Translations under genes and position numbers: made by a program
Notes under the pieces: model-generated
The model's database searches: none
Seen by the model: the letters and a program-made list of their open reading frames with translations, nothing else
What the model was told of the DNA's origin: nothing
Shown here: in pieces, positions 48,385 through 59,304 of the stretch
Numbering within the stretch: position 1 is the stretch's first letter
How the letters are laid out: each line of letters starts with the position of its first letter
Assembly (NCBI RefSeq): GCF_003573695.1
Contig: NC_039359.1
Location: 135,991,939 to 136,055,938, forward strand
DNA: 64,000 bases
Source: Papaver somniferum
Taxonomy: Eukaryota; Streptophyta; Magnoliopsida; Ranunculales; Papaveraceae
Direction of reading: 5' to 3'

Positions 48385-49221
48385 TGTTCTTCAGGTGTAT
48401 GACAAGCCAACAACATATTTTCATCTTTCTTTTCTTCTTCATCTTCTTCTTGACTTTCTGCAATATTAGCTTTGGAATTTGCTTTGTAGTTATTAGCAAT
48501 TGTCTTTCTAGGTTTTGGACATTCAGTAGCAATGTGTCCAAAATTTCCACAATTATAACATTGTATTTTGATCTATCAAATGGCTTCCTATAACTTCCAT
48601 CATTTGATCTCCCTCCATTATTGTATCCTCCTTGAAAACCTCCAGCATTAGGTTTTCCTTGATTATTTCTCCAGCTAACTTGACTTTGAATAGCTTCTTC
48701 AACTTGTTTTGCAGCAACTGTCTTCTCCAACAACCTTTGTTCATAAGCTTGTAATGAACCTAACAACTCATTAAGAGTCATTGTTGAAACTGTGTTGCAT
48801 TCTTCTATAACAGTAACTTTTGACTCAAATTTTTCAGGCAAGCTTATTAAAATCTTCTCTACAACTGTTGAATCTTCTACAGTATCACCATTGTCCTTCA
48901 TCTCATTGACAAGATTCAGTGTTTTTGAGAAAAATTTGATATTGTTTCAGTTGTCTCCATCTGCAACAGTTCATATTTTCTTTTCAAAGTTTGTAACCTA
49001 ACCTTCTTGACCTTGTCAGAACCTGTATAATAGCTAACCAAACCATCCCATGCTGCTTTAGCTTGCTTAATATAGATAACTCTGTCCATGAGAGATTCAT
49101 GAACACCTTTATGAAGAACATACGTAGCTTTAGAATTATTCTTTCTGTTTTCATTCAACAGAGTTAGCGCAGCTCCTTCAGGTACTACTCCTTCTGCTGG
49201 TTCAACATAACCATCTTTCAC
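48385..49221 (-). pseudogene. gag: Copia B gag
   Basis: First part 'ALTLLNENRKNNSKATYVL' and 'QAKAAWDGLVSYYTGSDK', then 'VEKILISLPEKFESKVTVIE' and 'TLNELLGSLQAYEQRL', as in copia gag. In another frame a complete zinc knuckle CYNCGNFGHIATEC lies near 48510-48560. Two frame breaks (near 48910 and 48565) split the ORF. The start is uncertain, since the N-terminus upstream of 49221 is in other frames. Confidence 0.85.
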
Positions 49222-49379
49222 AACATCTCATACGTTCTGGTATGTGAAAATACTCTCCATCTGCAACCTCCAATGTTCAAAGTTTTTACCTTCAAACACC
49301 GACACCTTGATTTAACTTAAACTTGTCATCTTCTTCAACTTAACTTCTCATACCCACAGCCCTAGAACCTGATACCAGT

Positions 49380-49391
49380 GCTCTGATACCA
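49380..49391 (-). promoter_or_regulatory. Primer binding site of copia B (initiator Met tRNA)
   Basis: TGGTATCAGAGC on the minus strand, two bases from the LTR. Exact copia-type site. Confidence 0.95.
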
Positions 49392-49393
49392 GA

Positions 49394-49812
49394 TGTAGAA
49401 AATCTGATATCAAAGACTTAATGAAATAACACAAAAACTTAACTCAAACAAACTCTCTTCAATTGATATATTTTGTCTCATGGCTCAACAACCTATTTAT
49501 ATGACTCACAAACTTGACTCTCAAGTAAAAAGACTTTCATAATCAAAAACAAACTCTAACAAGAAACTTCTAGACAATTCTCACGTAAACAAATTCTTAA
49601 AACAGGTATTACTTGTAACCCAAGTAAATTTCTAAAAACCGTACCGTGGATCAACAACTCTTGTTGATCCATCCACTTCATGTCAACTGTCCCAGTTGAT
49701 CCATATTATACTGGATCAACGCACACTATTGATCTATATCACTTTCTTCATACTGTATCACATTGTTGATCTCTTCTATCTTCTTCATAGTATCTTGGTT
49801 TACTTCTCAACA
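49394..49812 (-). repeat. Right (5') LTR of copia B, 419 bp
   Basis: TGTAGAAAATC...TTCTCAACA. Contains TGGATCAA/TTGATCCA octamers at 49647, 49664, 49696 and 49712. Confidence 0.94.
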
Positions 49813-51265
49813 ACTTTGGATGGAATCGGTAGTTGTTGCAGTCAGTGGAGATGAACTTTTCTATAAGGAAGTGCTAGCTGTCGTCGTGTGATGAGGGTAG
49901 TACTGAAGATTGGTTGCAATCGGAGGTGATGGATAGATGGACCGGGATGAACTGTTTGCTGTGGTCGGAGTTTGCTAATCGACTGAATTTGGTTGAGCTG
50001 GTTTTGTGTTCGGTCTGGTAAGGAAGTACGTGGCTAAACTGTGAAATTGCAGCCGATGTCTCTTCTCGTATTGCTACCAGGTTCGAACTAGGGAGGAACA
50101 TGAACAGAAAAGTTGAGTGTTGAGACAAGGATCTAGAGTCATGAGAACGTAGATGAAGTTTCAGGACCGAAACTCAATCGTGGATGGTGTTTACATTGAA
50201 CTCAATTTAAACTGGTGTGTGTGGTCGGGAACATTGGAGTCTGGGTTTGGACTGGGATTTGTTTACTCGGGCCAAGCAGTGGGTCTACTGCGCAAGACCT
50301 ATATATTTTTTATCAACAGAGATTTTAAGAGGGAGGCTAAATACGGAGGCGGCTGCACAGCCTTTTTAGAGAGCCGAACAAGAGGAAGACGAATAGTGTT
50401 TGTTGTTCTAATCGTTTTAGTTTGATCCATTGTCATTCTTATTGAGATTTATTTATGGCTTTTGATAAACCCATGTATTGATAATTATTTTGTAACTAGG
50501 GTTTTTATGGTTGAAACTACATGGGTATTAGGCCATTTTTAATTAAATTGAATTATGAAGCAATAGACCATTATGATTTGAATTGACTAATATTTTATTA
50601 TTGTTTATTAAATTGAATTATGAAGCAATAGACCATTATGATTTGAATTGATTATTTTTTGATTATTGTTTATCGATTAATTGAAGTATGTGTTCTTGTG
50701 TTACCGGTTTTATAAACCTTTGTGCGTAATTCGATAGTTCCACGAATAGTTTTTGTCTCGTTATTTGATAGTCCATGCTTCAGTTGAATCCTTTGATGGG
50801 TTATACTTAGAAGAGTCAAACTCAATTTGTGAATCAATAATTTAGTTTCATATGATTTCTCGCTAATACAATTTGATAGTGCATGTTTGGGTTTAATCTT
50901 TTGATGTGCTATGCTTTTAGTATATGAGTGACAATTGCGATACTATCCTTATAATATGTGTTGTCAATAGAACGGACGATAAACACATATTCAGAATTAT
51001 GTTTCACTTCAGTGATCAAATAGAAGTAGTGGTGGATATCTTACAACCCTGGTTACTGATTCTCACATCTTTGGTTACGTCTTTCGTATTTTGCGTTCGT
51101 AGTTCTATAAATTTCCAAAATATTTAATTTGATTTGTTGATTATTGGTATTAGTTAGTAGTAGTATTTTCACACTCCTCGTGGGAACGACCTGTACTTGC
51201 CATGTCTACTAGTTAGACGTTGTGCACTTGCCGTATATTTACTGTAGGTTTCTGAATCTACATCA
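49813..51265 (+). repeat. LTR-like sequence, probably split by copia B
   Basis: 'cactcctcgtgggaacgacc' and 'tgtacttgcca' near 51170-51205 resemble the 3' ends of Athila/gypsy-type LTRs as I recall them. A TATA-like CTATATATT is at 50299. The left part may be 31665-31783 on the far side of copia B. No second LTR or primer site is seen. It contains a 65-bp tandem duplication (about 50541-50671). Confidence 0.42.
50541..50671. repeat. 65-bp tandem duplication
   Basis: 'aattgaattatgaagcaata' followed by 'gaccattatgatttgaattg' occurs at 50546 and again at 50611. Confidence 0.92.
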
Positions 51266-51696
51266 CCTAATAGGCTCAAATTCAGAAATCTAAATAATTT
51301 CTCAATTATAGACATCCTCTTAACCTAAAGATCACCAAACTGCGTCTTAGATTTGGCGTTGTATTCAAAAAGGCCTAACATCAATTAAGCTTCTTTGTAT
51401 ATAAGAAATGGGTAATGGGGAGATAATGCATATAAAGGAAGACTATTGGCTTCCATATGAGTTTGATATAAGATCTAACTAGTTTTTCTCAATGTATTTC
51501 TAGTCAGCCACCTAGTGGACTCTACATCCATATTCTGGGATGTATACCTGATCTGTAACATCTTTGACCATCATGTAGCTGAGTACATACTCACAATTCC
51601 CCTTATGCTCGGGTCTAAGATACCATAAGATGGAAACTAGAACCATGCACGCTTTCTCTAGAACTGCTCTTTCTAATTATAAATGTATAAATAATA
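51266..51696. other. Unassigned spacer
   Basis: No supported gene or repeat. Confidence 0.4.
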
Positions 51697-51803
51697 CTCC
51701 CCCCGTTTTAGGAAAAGAGATACTATCACATTTTCAGTTTGGCCTATTTTTAGGCTAAAATGAAAAATTGATAGTATCTTTTTTTTTCTGGAAACGAAGA
51801 TAG
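51697..51803. mobile_element. Stowaway-like MITE (Tc1/mariner), 107 bp
   Basis: Flanked by TA on both sides (51695-51696, 51804-51805). The left end CTCCCCCCGTTTTAGGAAAA and the opposite strand of the right end CTATCTTCGTTTCCAGAAAA are related inversely; inner arms GATACTATCA and TGATAGTATC match perfectly. Size, TA duplication and CTCCCTCCGTTTC-like ends fit Stowaway. Confidence 0.85.
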
Positions 51804-52266
51804 TATGTTGCCTTCTGCTTCCTTTCTTACAAATTCACAGAATAGGAATATCTGTGAATCTGTAATAACAGAGAGTGGATTGATTTTTTTGAAAGCCCTT
51901 GGGATGCTCTCAAACATAATTGATGAAGCATGCAGTATCAATCTTGTTAGTCAAGTACAAAATGAAATGGTGGGCAAAATCTATCTGGAATAAAAGAGAG
52001 TGGATTGATTTTTTGAGGCCATACCAACAACAAAAGCCTTTTATCTATCTATAATTATATAATAACTAAGAAAGCAAATCAGTTGGCAATTACACGTTGT
52101 AACAAAAGCAATGCAATTTCAACCTGCAACTATCCACATATACTCCCAGTTTTATTTTTATAACTTCTAGAAAGAGACAGGATCGGGAGTCTAACCTCTC
52201 AACAAAGTCATGTATATATTATTTTCCCTCTAGTAAATCTAAATTTTCTCATAGAAAAAAAGAACT
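51804..52266. other. Unassigned spacer
   Basis: No supported gene. A short 'agagagtggattgattttt' phrase occurs twice (51869 and 51993). Confidence 0.4.
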
Positions 52267-52686
52267 GTTTGGTGCCACTGTACCGTTTAAAACAAGAAGA
52301 GTCTTTCTTAATTTTCACTAACTATTACTATTTTAGGTTGGCAAACCATTTATTCTAGACTCTTACCCAAAATGGAAATAGAAAACAAAATAAAAAAAAC
52401 TATTTACTGTAGAGTTTAATGGATCTGGCCGGCCACATGCTATATAAGATGCGAAATGTTGATTGAGACGTGATCTCTAATAGCATAGTGTAATGTGATT
52501 GTGTGTGTCATGTGATAGTCGTGTGTAGTGATCCTGTGCAGTGAGCGTGCTAGAGTCGAGAGAACAATTCTATTGATCTATATAAACTCTGCTTGTCATG
52601 TAATCATATTTATCTTTCTCTTAATCAATTGATTATCAAACCGTATTCATTAAAACATGTAGACATTTATTCATTGAATGTTAACA
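52267..52686 (+). repeat. Copia-type LTR (start uncertain)
   Basis: Ends GTTAACA directly before a primer site and contains TATATAAG at 52441-52448. The start is a guess at TGTTTGGTGCC. No partner LTR is in the window. Confidence 0.5.
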
Positions 52687-52695
52687 TGGTATCAG
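52687..52695 (+). promoter_or_regulatory. Primer binding site (initiator Met tRNA-like)
   Basis: TGGTATCAG follows the LTR end with no spacer; the next bases (TCCTG) depart from the canonical AGC. Confidence 0.6.
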
Positions 52696-53668
52696 TCCTG
52701 AGAATTTCAATCCTCAGGGGTATCGATCCTTTTCGCTGCTAAATCTTAAATTCTCTACCAATTTCTTCTGCTGCTACTGTTCTTCATCATCTTCAGTTAG
52801 GGTTTGTGAAGTTTGATTTCAAGATTCAAGGAGTAGTATGGAGAGTTTCTACTGGTGATATCTTAGTGCGAATTTGGATTTGATCCTGATGCTTACTGCA
52901 ATGTCGTCAATTAGGATTAAGCATGTATTTTGAATCTGAAATTCAGTTTTAGGGTTTGATCTCTTGGTTATTTCAATTTCTTGTCGGTGTTTGGATTGAA
53001 ATCTCTTACCTCATCAACTATCATCAGAGTCTATGCTGGTAATCTCCATCTTAATATTTAGATTACTTTAGATTTGATCTCATGTGTTCAATTTCTACAT
53101 CAGTATCTCAACAAAATTCAATTTCGTATGCAAATTCTGTTTTCATCATAACTTGGTATGATTTTGACCTAGTTCTTTTATCAAATCCTACTGGTACTGA
53201 TTCCTGGATCTATTCGGTCTGAGCATGCCTATTTCTGCTACAATAGTTAGTTGGGAAGAAGCTTAATGTTGTTCCATTGAATAGTGGGGAAATATTCTTC
53301 TTAAATCCAGTAGAATGTTGGGGTACTGTATTTGTTGATTGCTTGGTACACCATTGAGTGCTTAATTTTGCTTCGGTTGGCTCCTCCTCTCAATGTTACT
53401 TTGGTACAGTCCTCACAGTAGTGGTATATGAGTGAGTTGGTTTGTGTGTATAATGATGGAACTTAGGATGCTGTTTCGGAATTGAAATTGGTGAGATATA
53501 TAAGTACAGATTGATGTTCTCTTTGATGAGTCTGCATTCAATTGAGATTGTGGCATGCAATCCTTTATCCTTTATCTTTTATGTTGTCTTTCATGTTGCT
53601 GAATAATACCGGACTATCTATTGTTTTCTGGTTTTGTTATTTCTTCGATTGCGAATAATATGGGTGCT
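52696..53668 (+). other. Leader or degraded internal region of the copia-type element
   Basis: No coding frame. It reads like a long T-rich leader. It is cut by the PMD element and probably continues at 58486-58590. Confidence 0.4.
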
Positions 53669-53676
53669 TTAATAAT

Positions 53677-53722
53677 CCTGACGTCATTAGGGGCTACCCT
53701 GAAAGAATTAGGGGCAATAAGA
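53677..53722 (+). repeat. Left terminal inverted repeat
   Basis: About 45 bp, imperfectly repeated in inverse at 58432-58477. Confidence 0.85.
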
Positions 53723-53757
53723 CAAAATAGGTTGAAAATACAATTATGTCCCTTCAT

Positions 53758-55020
53758 AATCGGTAGTTAACTATATAGTTTTTGTCCACCAATTACTAGT
53801 TTATGTAAGAATGGGATATTGACATAATCGGTAGACAAATAACATATCATATCTACCGATTGTTAAAGTATAAAACTCAATTTTATCTGTTTTGCAGAGA
53901 TAAACGAATTTAGGGCAACCGTCTATAATCGGTAGCAAATGAACATCCTACGACTACCGATTATAGTTGCCGACACAACCTTTAGACGATTAAGACCGAC
54001 CAAAACCTAGGAATTTCATTTCATTTTCTTTCTTTTCTTTTCAACTCGTCTTCTCATCTTCTTCTTCCCTTCCGATTGTGGAGAGTAAAAACACTATTCC
54101 CCCCTATTCAAACTTCAATTCATCTCCGTCGTTCATCGCCGAATCAAAAACATCGTCGATTCTTCTATAAAACGATGACTGATCCTAATGAACCCACGAA
54201 AGATCAAGAAAAATCTGCTGCAAACGATGAAGAACACGAACACGAAGAACATGAAGAGGATGACGCAACTGATGTAGGAGGTGGTGATGATTCTGATAAT
54301 CAAACTCTCGAGCAAATGGCCCCAATTGGGTAAGTTTCTATCTTTTTACTCGTTTATGTTGCTTCAATTTGTCGAATCCATGAAAATAAGTTCAAGGTTT
54401 TTCAGTTATTTCCCAGAATCGGTAGTTAGATCTAAATTTTATCTCCCGATTACGTCCATTTTCTAGGGTTTTCGGTTACATCGACCAGAATCGGGAGTTA
54501 AGTTTTGCAGATTACTACGGATTATACAAAGCTATTTGCCACTGAACCATAAAATTGACATAATCGGCAGCTAAGTTATATGTTGCCTTACGATTTTAGC
54601 AGAGAATTAGAACATGTAGGGACACACAATTCATACACAGAATCGGAGATATTATATAGTATTTGTCTTCCGATTATTCATAATCGTAGGTTACACGAAT
54701 TCAACACACTTCTGATTATGTAAGTTGTAAAATTTGAAAATTTTGTGATTTTAGCAAAATCCAATTTCGGGGCTACGTTTTAATTGGAATCCAAAGACTA
54801 TTTCTTTACATCCGAGTATATGCAATTAGTTGATATGTTATATTGTTTTGTTCCGATTATGTATGCCTCGTGACTTTCTCAGTTTTTGAACCCAAATTGA
54901 TGCATAATCGGGAGATAGAACTAGAATAGGACTTCCGATTGTGTGTAATCGGAACAAAATATTTTACCCGTGCTTCCGATTGAGAATAATCGAAAGTCAT
55001 ATTTTAATTACAACTTCCTA
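53758..55020. repeat. Left CCGATTA/TAATCGG motif array
   Basis: About 18 variants by eye, for example near 53758, 53826, 53930, 53963, 54415, 54491, 54560, 54640, 54857, 54907 and 54937. Many are in opposed pairs, such as 'cttccgattgtgtgtaatcg'. Exon 1 (54175-54329) has none inside. Confidence 0.8.
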
Positions 55021-57427
55021 TTGTGAAGTTTGTAATGTAATTCTTACGAACCAATTTTATTGTTTAGGGACAGGTTAGGTAAGAAAGTCCAGGATACAAC
55101 TGTTATATATAAGGCCTCGTCAAAAAGGGAGTAAGAAACTAAGCGCGAGTGCGCGGAGAGAAAGGGAAAGGAGACAAAAAGGAGTGGAACCAAGCGCTCA
55201 ACAAGGAACTCAAGAAGAAGTAAAAGCAAGCGCTCCAGAAATCACTCAATATGAAGGACAACCAAGTGGTACTCAAGGAGAAGAAGGAGTTACAAGGAAG
55301 GAAATCGCGAAGAAAGCATCACACCTTGTCCCCATTGAGTTGAAGAAGACGGATTTTGAAGAAGAAATCCCGGCGCTTCATAGAGATGGAGGAGCATTGT
55401 TATTTGGCTACAAAGACTCCTGGGCCAGAGAAATTTACGAAACCGAGGTAATAATTGTAATTTTTTTTACTAACGTATTGTCGTTTTATTTGTAATAATA
55501 CTCTATTAATTTTGTAATGTGTTGTGTGTTTAATAGTATCATTCTGATGCGATTATTCTGCTCAAACCCACTGCCTCACCATCAAAAATATTGAAAGATT
55601 GGCCTTTAGACGGTGAATGTGAAAGGTTCAAGACAATTATAGCCAACTCGGGATTATCTACTGCTGCCGAGAACTCAATGTTGGAACATGATCGGGTTGC
55701 GATATCGGATTTTGTGGAGAGAATGTATCCCGATACTGACACCTTTTATATGCCGTTTGGGGAGATGACCATTACTTCAGATGATGCAAGGCAGATTCTT
55801 AATCTCAATGACCATGGTGTAGCTGTCAAGTATGAGTACAAAAAGCAGTTAAGTTGGGAACAACTTTATGATTTGTGTAACAAGTGTCTTGGTTGGGATA
55901 AAGAGACATCAGACATTGAGTTCAACATGTGCTTCTCTTACAAAACTAGATAGTTTAACATGATTCAGTTGATCAGGATGTTCAAAGGCCCTGCCAAGAA
56001 AGAAAAGCAAGGACCGTTAAGTGATGCCGAAGTGGATGCCGCGATGACCGCCTATCTCTTGGTTGTATTGGGATGTGTCATATTCCCCAATACCAGTGGC
56101 AACCGAGTAGATGCCAACCTTCTACAACTATTGCATCCTCTCAATAAGGTCACGGAGTACTCCTGGGGCACGACAACTATTGCATTCTTGATGGCAGAGT
56201 TGAGAAAAGCGTCGAGGCTTAGAACTAGCCAAATTTCCGGGAACGTGAGTCTATTCCATCTATTTTCTCAACTATATTAATCCGTTGATCGTTATGTTAT
56301 TTCATTTTCTAATTTAAGAATCAATTTCTAATACTTGGTTTGATATCTATGTATACATGGATCTATGACCACTACCCCAGTCTGAAATTAGCAGATGTGA
56401 ACCCAGTGTGGGAGAGAGGTACACCGAGAGGATCAAAGTACAAGTTCAATGACAACCGTTCAAGGACAAAGGAGCATCATTTGGTTATCTTGAGGGAGAA
56501 ATTAGACTCCGTTAAGGCCTCAGAGGTATGCTTTGATCCATACAAGGAAGACCGAGCTAGTGGACATATAGCGGGTCGTTCCAATTTGTCCCATTATTTT
56601 GGATCGTTGTGGCACCCCACAGGTTATGTGTTGTACAATGGCTCCAGGGTGATGCGACAACATGGTGATTGCCAAACAGTACCATGGCATCACATTAATG
56701 TCATGTTCAAGTTGGACATGGAGCATAGCGAGCCTAACAAGGACAACATCAAGGTAGTTTACTCTAGTACACCATCTGTTGTTGATCACTGGATAAGAGG
56801 ATGTACCACTTGGTGAACACTAGGGGAGCTGTCAACCGAGGTGTTGAAAATGCTCCAGGCTATATGGAGTGGTACCGGGAGCATTCACATCTTCGTGTAA
56901 TCCGTGAGTTTAAAGCAAAGGCGACCTCAACGACTTCAATTTACAGATGGATCATCGAAGAAAAATCCCCAGGTTATGAAAAACTGGTGCTATGGTTATG
57001 ACTTTTCCCTCTAATATTACGATTCAATTCCTTAGATGAACTCCATTTGGTGTTTTTTCAATTAAAAAAACAGGTGAATAGGTTCAAGGTTTTGTCCAAA
57101 TGGTGCGCTGATTGCATAACGAATGGACAACCTGTGCCAATTGAGAAGATAAAAAAGCACAGGGAGATGATTGATAATGTTGATAATGAAGAGTATGCAA
57201 CTGAGTTTGGGGAGAATAAAGTGACAAAGAACCCGCCCAAGAAAAATGCATCAAAGGAGAACAAAAGATCCCAGGCTTCTTCAAGCTCTCGTGCTGAAGG
57301 AAATATTGAGGGAGATGGAGGTGATGCTGGTGATAATGCGGGTCGTCCTAAGCGTTCTAAAACTTTAGCTGACAATACTAAGAAGAAAACTAGGAATTGG
57401 GTGATAATGTGTTGTTCGATGCTATGA
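54175..57427 (+). pseudogene. Plant mobile domain (PMD, MAIN/MAIL1-like) protein gene, transposon-borne
   Basis: Exon 1 54175-54329 (MTDPNEPTKDQEK, then very acidic). Exon 2 about 55126-55447 (start uncertain, frame uncertain before 55140). Exon 3 55537-56244. Exon 4 about 56320-57000. Exon 5 57074-57427 (Lys/Ser-rich tail). The PMD core reads 'ALHRDGGALLFGYKDSWA', 'FVERMYPDTDTFYMPFGEMT', 'DDARQILNL', 'AYLLVVLGCVIFPNTSGNRV' and 'EYSWGTTTIAFLMAELRKAS', as in the PMD family (PF10536). Lesions: in-frame TAG at 55951-55953 and a frameshift near 56795-56803. Arabidopsis PMD proteins MAIN and MAIL1 act in genome stability and silencing; many PMD genes sit in transposons. This copy is likely not functional, or only recently so. 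Confidence 0.85.
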
Positions 57428-57547
57428 ATTATGTTGTTTTAACCGTTTCTTTCGGATTATGGTGTTTTAACTACTGTTTTGGATTATATGTTCTTAAGGT
57501 TATGGGTTATGAATGTTTATTACTTGATTGTCTGAAACTGCTGATTT

Positions 57548-58370
57548 TTTTACCATAATCGGAGGATAGTTATAAACCTTACCTACCGATTCTGGCAAAT
57601 TTTCAAAAAATTGACAAATATGTTCAGAACATTAACTACCGATTCTGGTGACTTTTAAAAAAATTTGTCAGACAGGTCCACAATCGGAAGTACAAAAATT
57701 AACCATTTCTACCGATTGTCATGGTTTCATTTTTACTAATCTTCTGAACCAAAAAACTTTATAAACGGACACAATATTTTATCATTTGCTACCGATTATG
57801 GTGGTTCCCAAATCGGTAGTTTAGGTGAACTTCATAAGCTACCGATTATGGTAGTTCCCAAATCTGTAGTTTAGGTGAACTTCATAAGCTACCGAGGTAG
57901 TTCCCAAATCGGTAGTTTAGGTGAACTTCATAAGCTATCGATTATTCGAAAAAATTGAGATTTTTTCAAATTTCAATTTTGGGGAAACTCCATAATCGGG
58001 AGACATGGTAACTAAATACTATCCGATTGTAGGGTAGTTCCCAAATTCAAAAATTTTGAGATTTTTTCAAATTTCAATTTTGGGGCAACTCCATAATCGG
58101 GAGACATGGTAACTAAATACCGTCCGATTGTAGGTTAGTTCCCAAATTCGAAAAACTTGAGATTTTTTCAAATTTCAATTTTGGGGCAACTCCATAATCG
58201 GTTAATTAGATGAACTTCATACCTTCCAATTGTAGGTTTTTTCAAAATAACAAAAACTTTCACACTATAGATGTACACAATAACCTCCGATTATCCTAAC
58301 GTCTACCGATTATGGAGGTATACTAAGGATTTTATTTTTATCTACCGATTATGGAGGGTATAAATGACAT
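57548..58370. repeat. Right CCGATTA/TAATCGG array with nested tandem repeats
   Basis: About 18 motif variants. They include three copies of a ~54-bp unit ('aaatcggtagtttaggtgaa' ... 'cttcataagctaccga', 57788-57945) and three ~105-bp units beginning 'aaatttcaattttggggcaa' (about 57965-58200). Confidence 0.88.
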
Positions 58371-58431
58371 TTCGGAAAATCACTGATAAGGGATGGCTTA
58401 AATTTACGCTTGTGTGACCTTTTTTGTATTT

Positions 58432-58477
58432 TTGTGTCGCCTCTAATTCATTCAGGGTCGCCCCTAATGACGCCAGG
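58432..58477 (-). repeat. Right terminal inverted repeat
   Basis: Opposite-strand match to 53677-53722. Confidence 0.85.
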
Positions 58478-58485
58478 TTAATAAT

Positions 58486-58590
58486 TGACTTTCAATAAGT
58501 TGCTTCAGCTTTAGTTTGCTGAAATCAGTTGCAGTAGAGAGAGTAGAGGAGCTCTATGAGTTACAAGATGATCAGATGTTGTGAATTATT
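58486..58590 (+). other. Flank between the PMD element and copia C
   Basis: Probably the continuation of 52696-53668. Non-coding. Confidence 0.35.
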
Positions 58591-59304
58591 TGTTGGGTGC
58601 AATAATCAAAAACAAAAAAAAAATCAAATAAGCAAAAAGTTATTGATACTTAGCTCCTTTGGAGTGGAAGTGATTGCTTTTACGAAATGAACAAGCTCCC
58701 CATATCTCCGCAACAGCAACAAGGCAAAACTTTGGAAAACAGAGTGAGTCGTGTGTTCAACACGCTGTCCTTAAGACATTAGCGCCCGGATACACTCAAG
58801 AGTGATGTTATAGCCCTCACAGGACGGATATCTCCAGGATAAAACACCCTAATACACCTACTAATAGCATATGTAGTAGATGCTCAACTTGAGCTTGGCA
58901 ACTCCGAAAAAAACATTAAGGAAAATCGCGAATGCTAAAGAAAGCAATACAAAATATTTCCTTTGGGGTCTCTCTAAAATATAGAGAAACCCCTTTCCCA
59001 CGTTTTCCCTTAGGGGTCCCTCTAAAATATAGAGCAACCCCTTTACCATATAGGGGTCCCTCTAGAATATATAGCAACCCCTTTTTTTCCATACTTTTAC
59101 AAAAGAAGTGAATTTGTTTATATAATTGACAAACTCAAGTTAAGAAGAGCTCCTCCCCTATGTGGGACTAAAAATCTTATATAGTCTCTTAAAAACAACT
59201 AAAGAGTGGAAACTCCACTATGTGGGACTAATAAGTTTTCATTCACAAAAGAAACACTAAATTAAAATCTTTAAAAAGTATTTTTATTAATCGTTTTTCC
59301 AACA
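58591..59304 (-). repeat. 3' LTR of copia C, 714 bp
   Basis: TGTTGGGTGC...TTTTCCAACA. Has a ~45-bp direct repeat ('ctctaaaatatagag' with 'aacccctttccc'-like flanks) three times at 58970-59090. Confidence 0.92.
59176..59183 (-). promoter_or_regulatory. Putative TATA box of the copia C LTR
   Basis: TATATAAG on the minus strand, in the upstream part of the LTR. Confidence 0.5.

Larger units (their letters stand above)
31784..49812 (-). mobile_element. Ty1/copia element B, complete but twice interrupted
   Basis: The left LTR is 31784-32128 plus 41263-41340, split by the Tat element. The right (5') LTR is 49394-49812. The primer site is next to the right LTR and the purine tract (minus AAGGGAGGA) next to the left LTR. 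Gag, protease, integrase, reverse transcriptase and RNase H follow in copia order on the minus strand; a CACTA transposon lies in the integrase. Removing both insertions and their duplicated bases leaves about 4.97 kb, a normal copia length. Both LTRs are similar in length (about 423 and 419 bp). The flanking 5-mers (GATTT and ACTTT) do not match, so the target duplication is unclear. Confidence 0.92.
53677..58477 (+). mobile_element. TIR DNA transposon carrying a plant mobile domain gene, 4801 bp
   Basis: Left end CCTGACGTCATTAGGGGC; right end on the opposite strand CCTGGCGTCATTAGGGGC; similarity continues for about 45 bp with a second ATTAGGGGC-like word inside. The 8-bp target duplication TTAATAAT is at 53669-53676 and 58478-58485. 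Arrays of AATCGGTAG/CTACCGATT words fill both subterminal regions and the first intron. The only gene is the PMD gene; no MURA, hAT or other transposase is seen. Long terminal repeats and a PMD cargo suggest a Mutator-like element, but 8 bp also fits hAT, so the superfamily is not settled. Confidence 0.85.

Noticed and set aside
52696..53668. Possible host gene leader with introns between the copia LTR and the PMD element
   Set aside because: No coding exon or splice pattern could be built; better explained as retroelement leader.
55539..57375. Minus-strand frames across the PMD gene
   Set aside because: Antisense shadows of the PMD exons.
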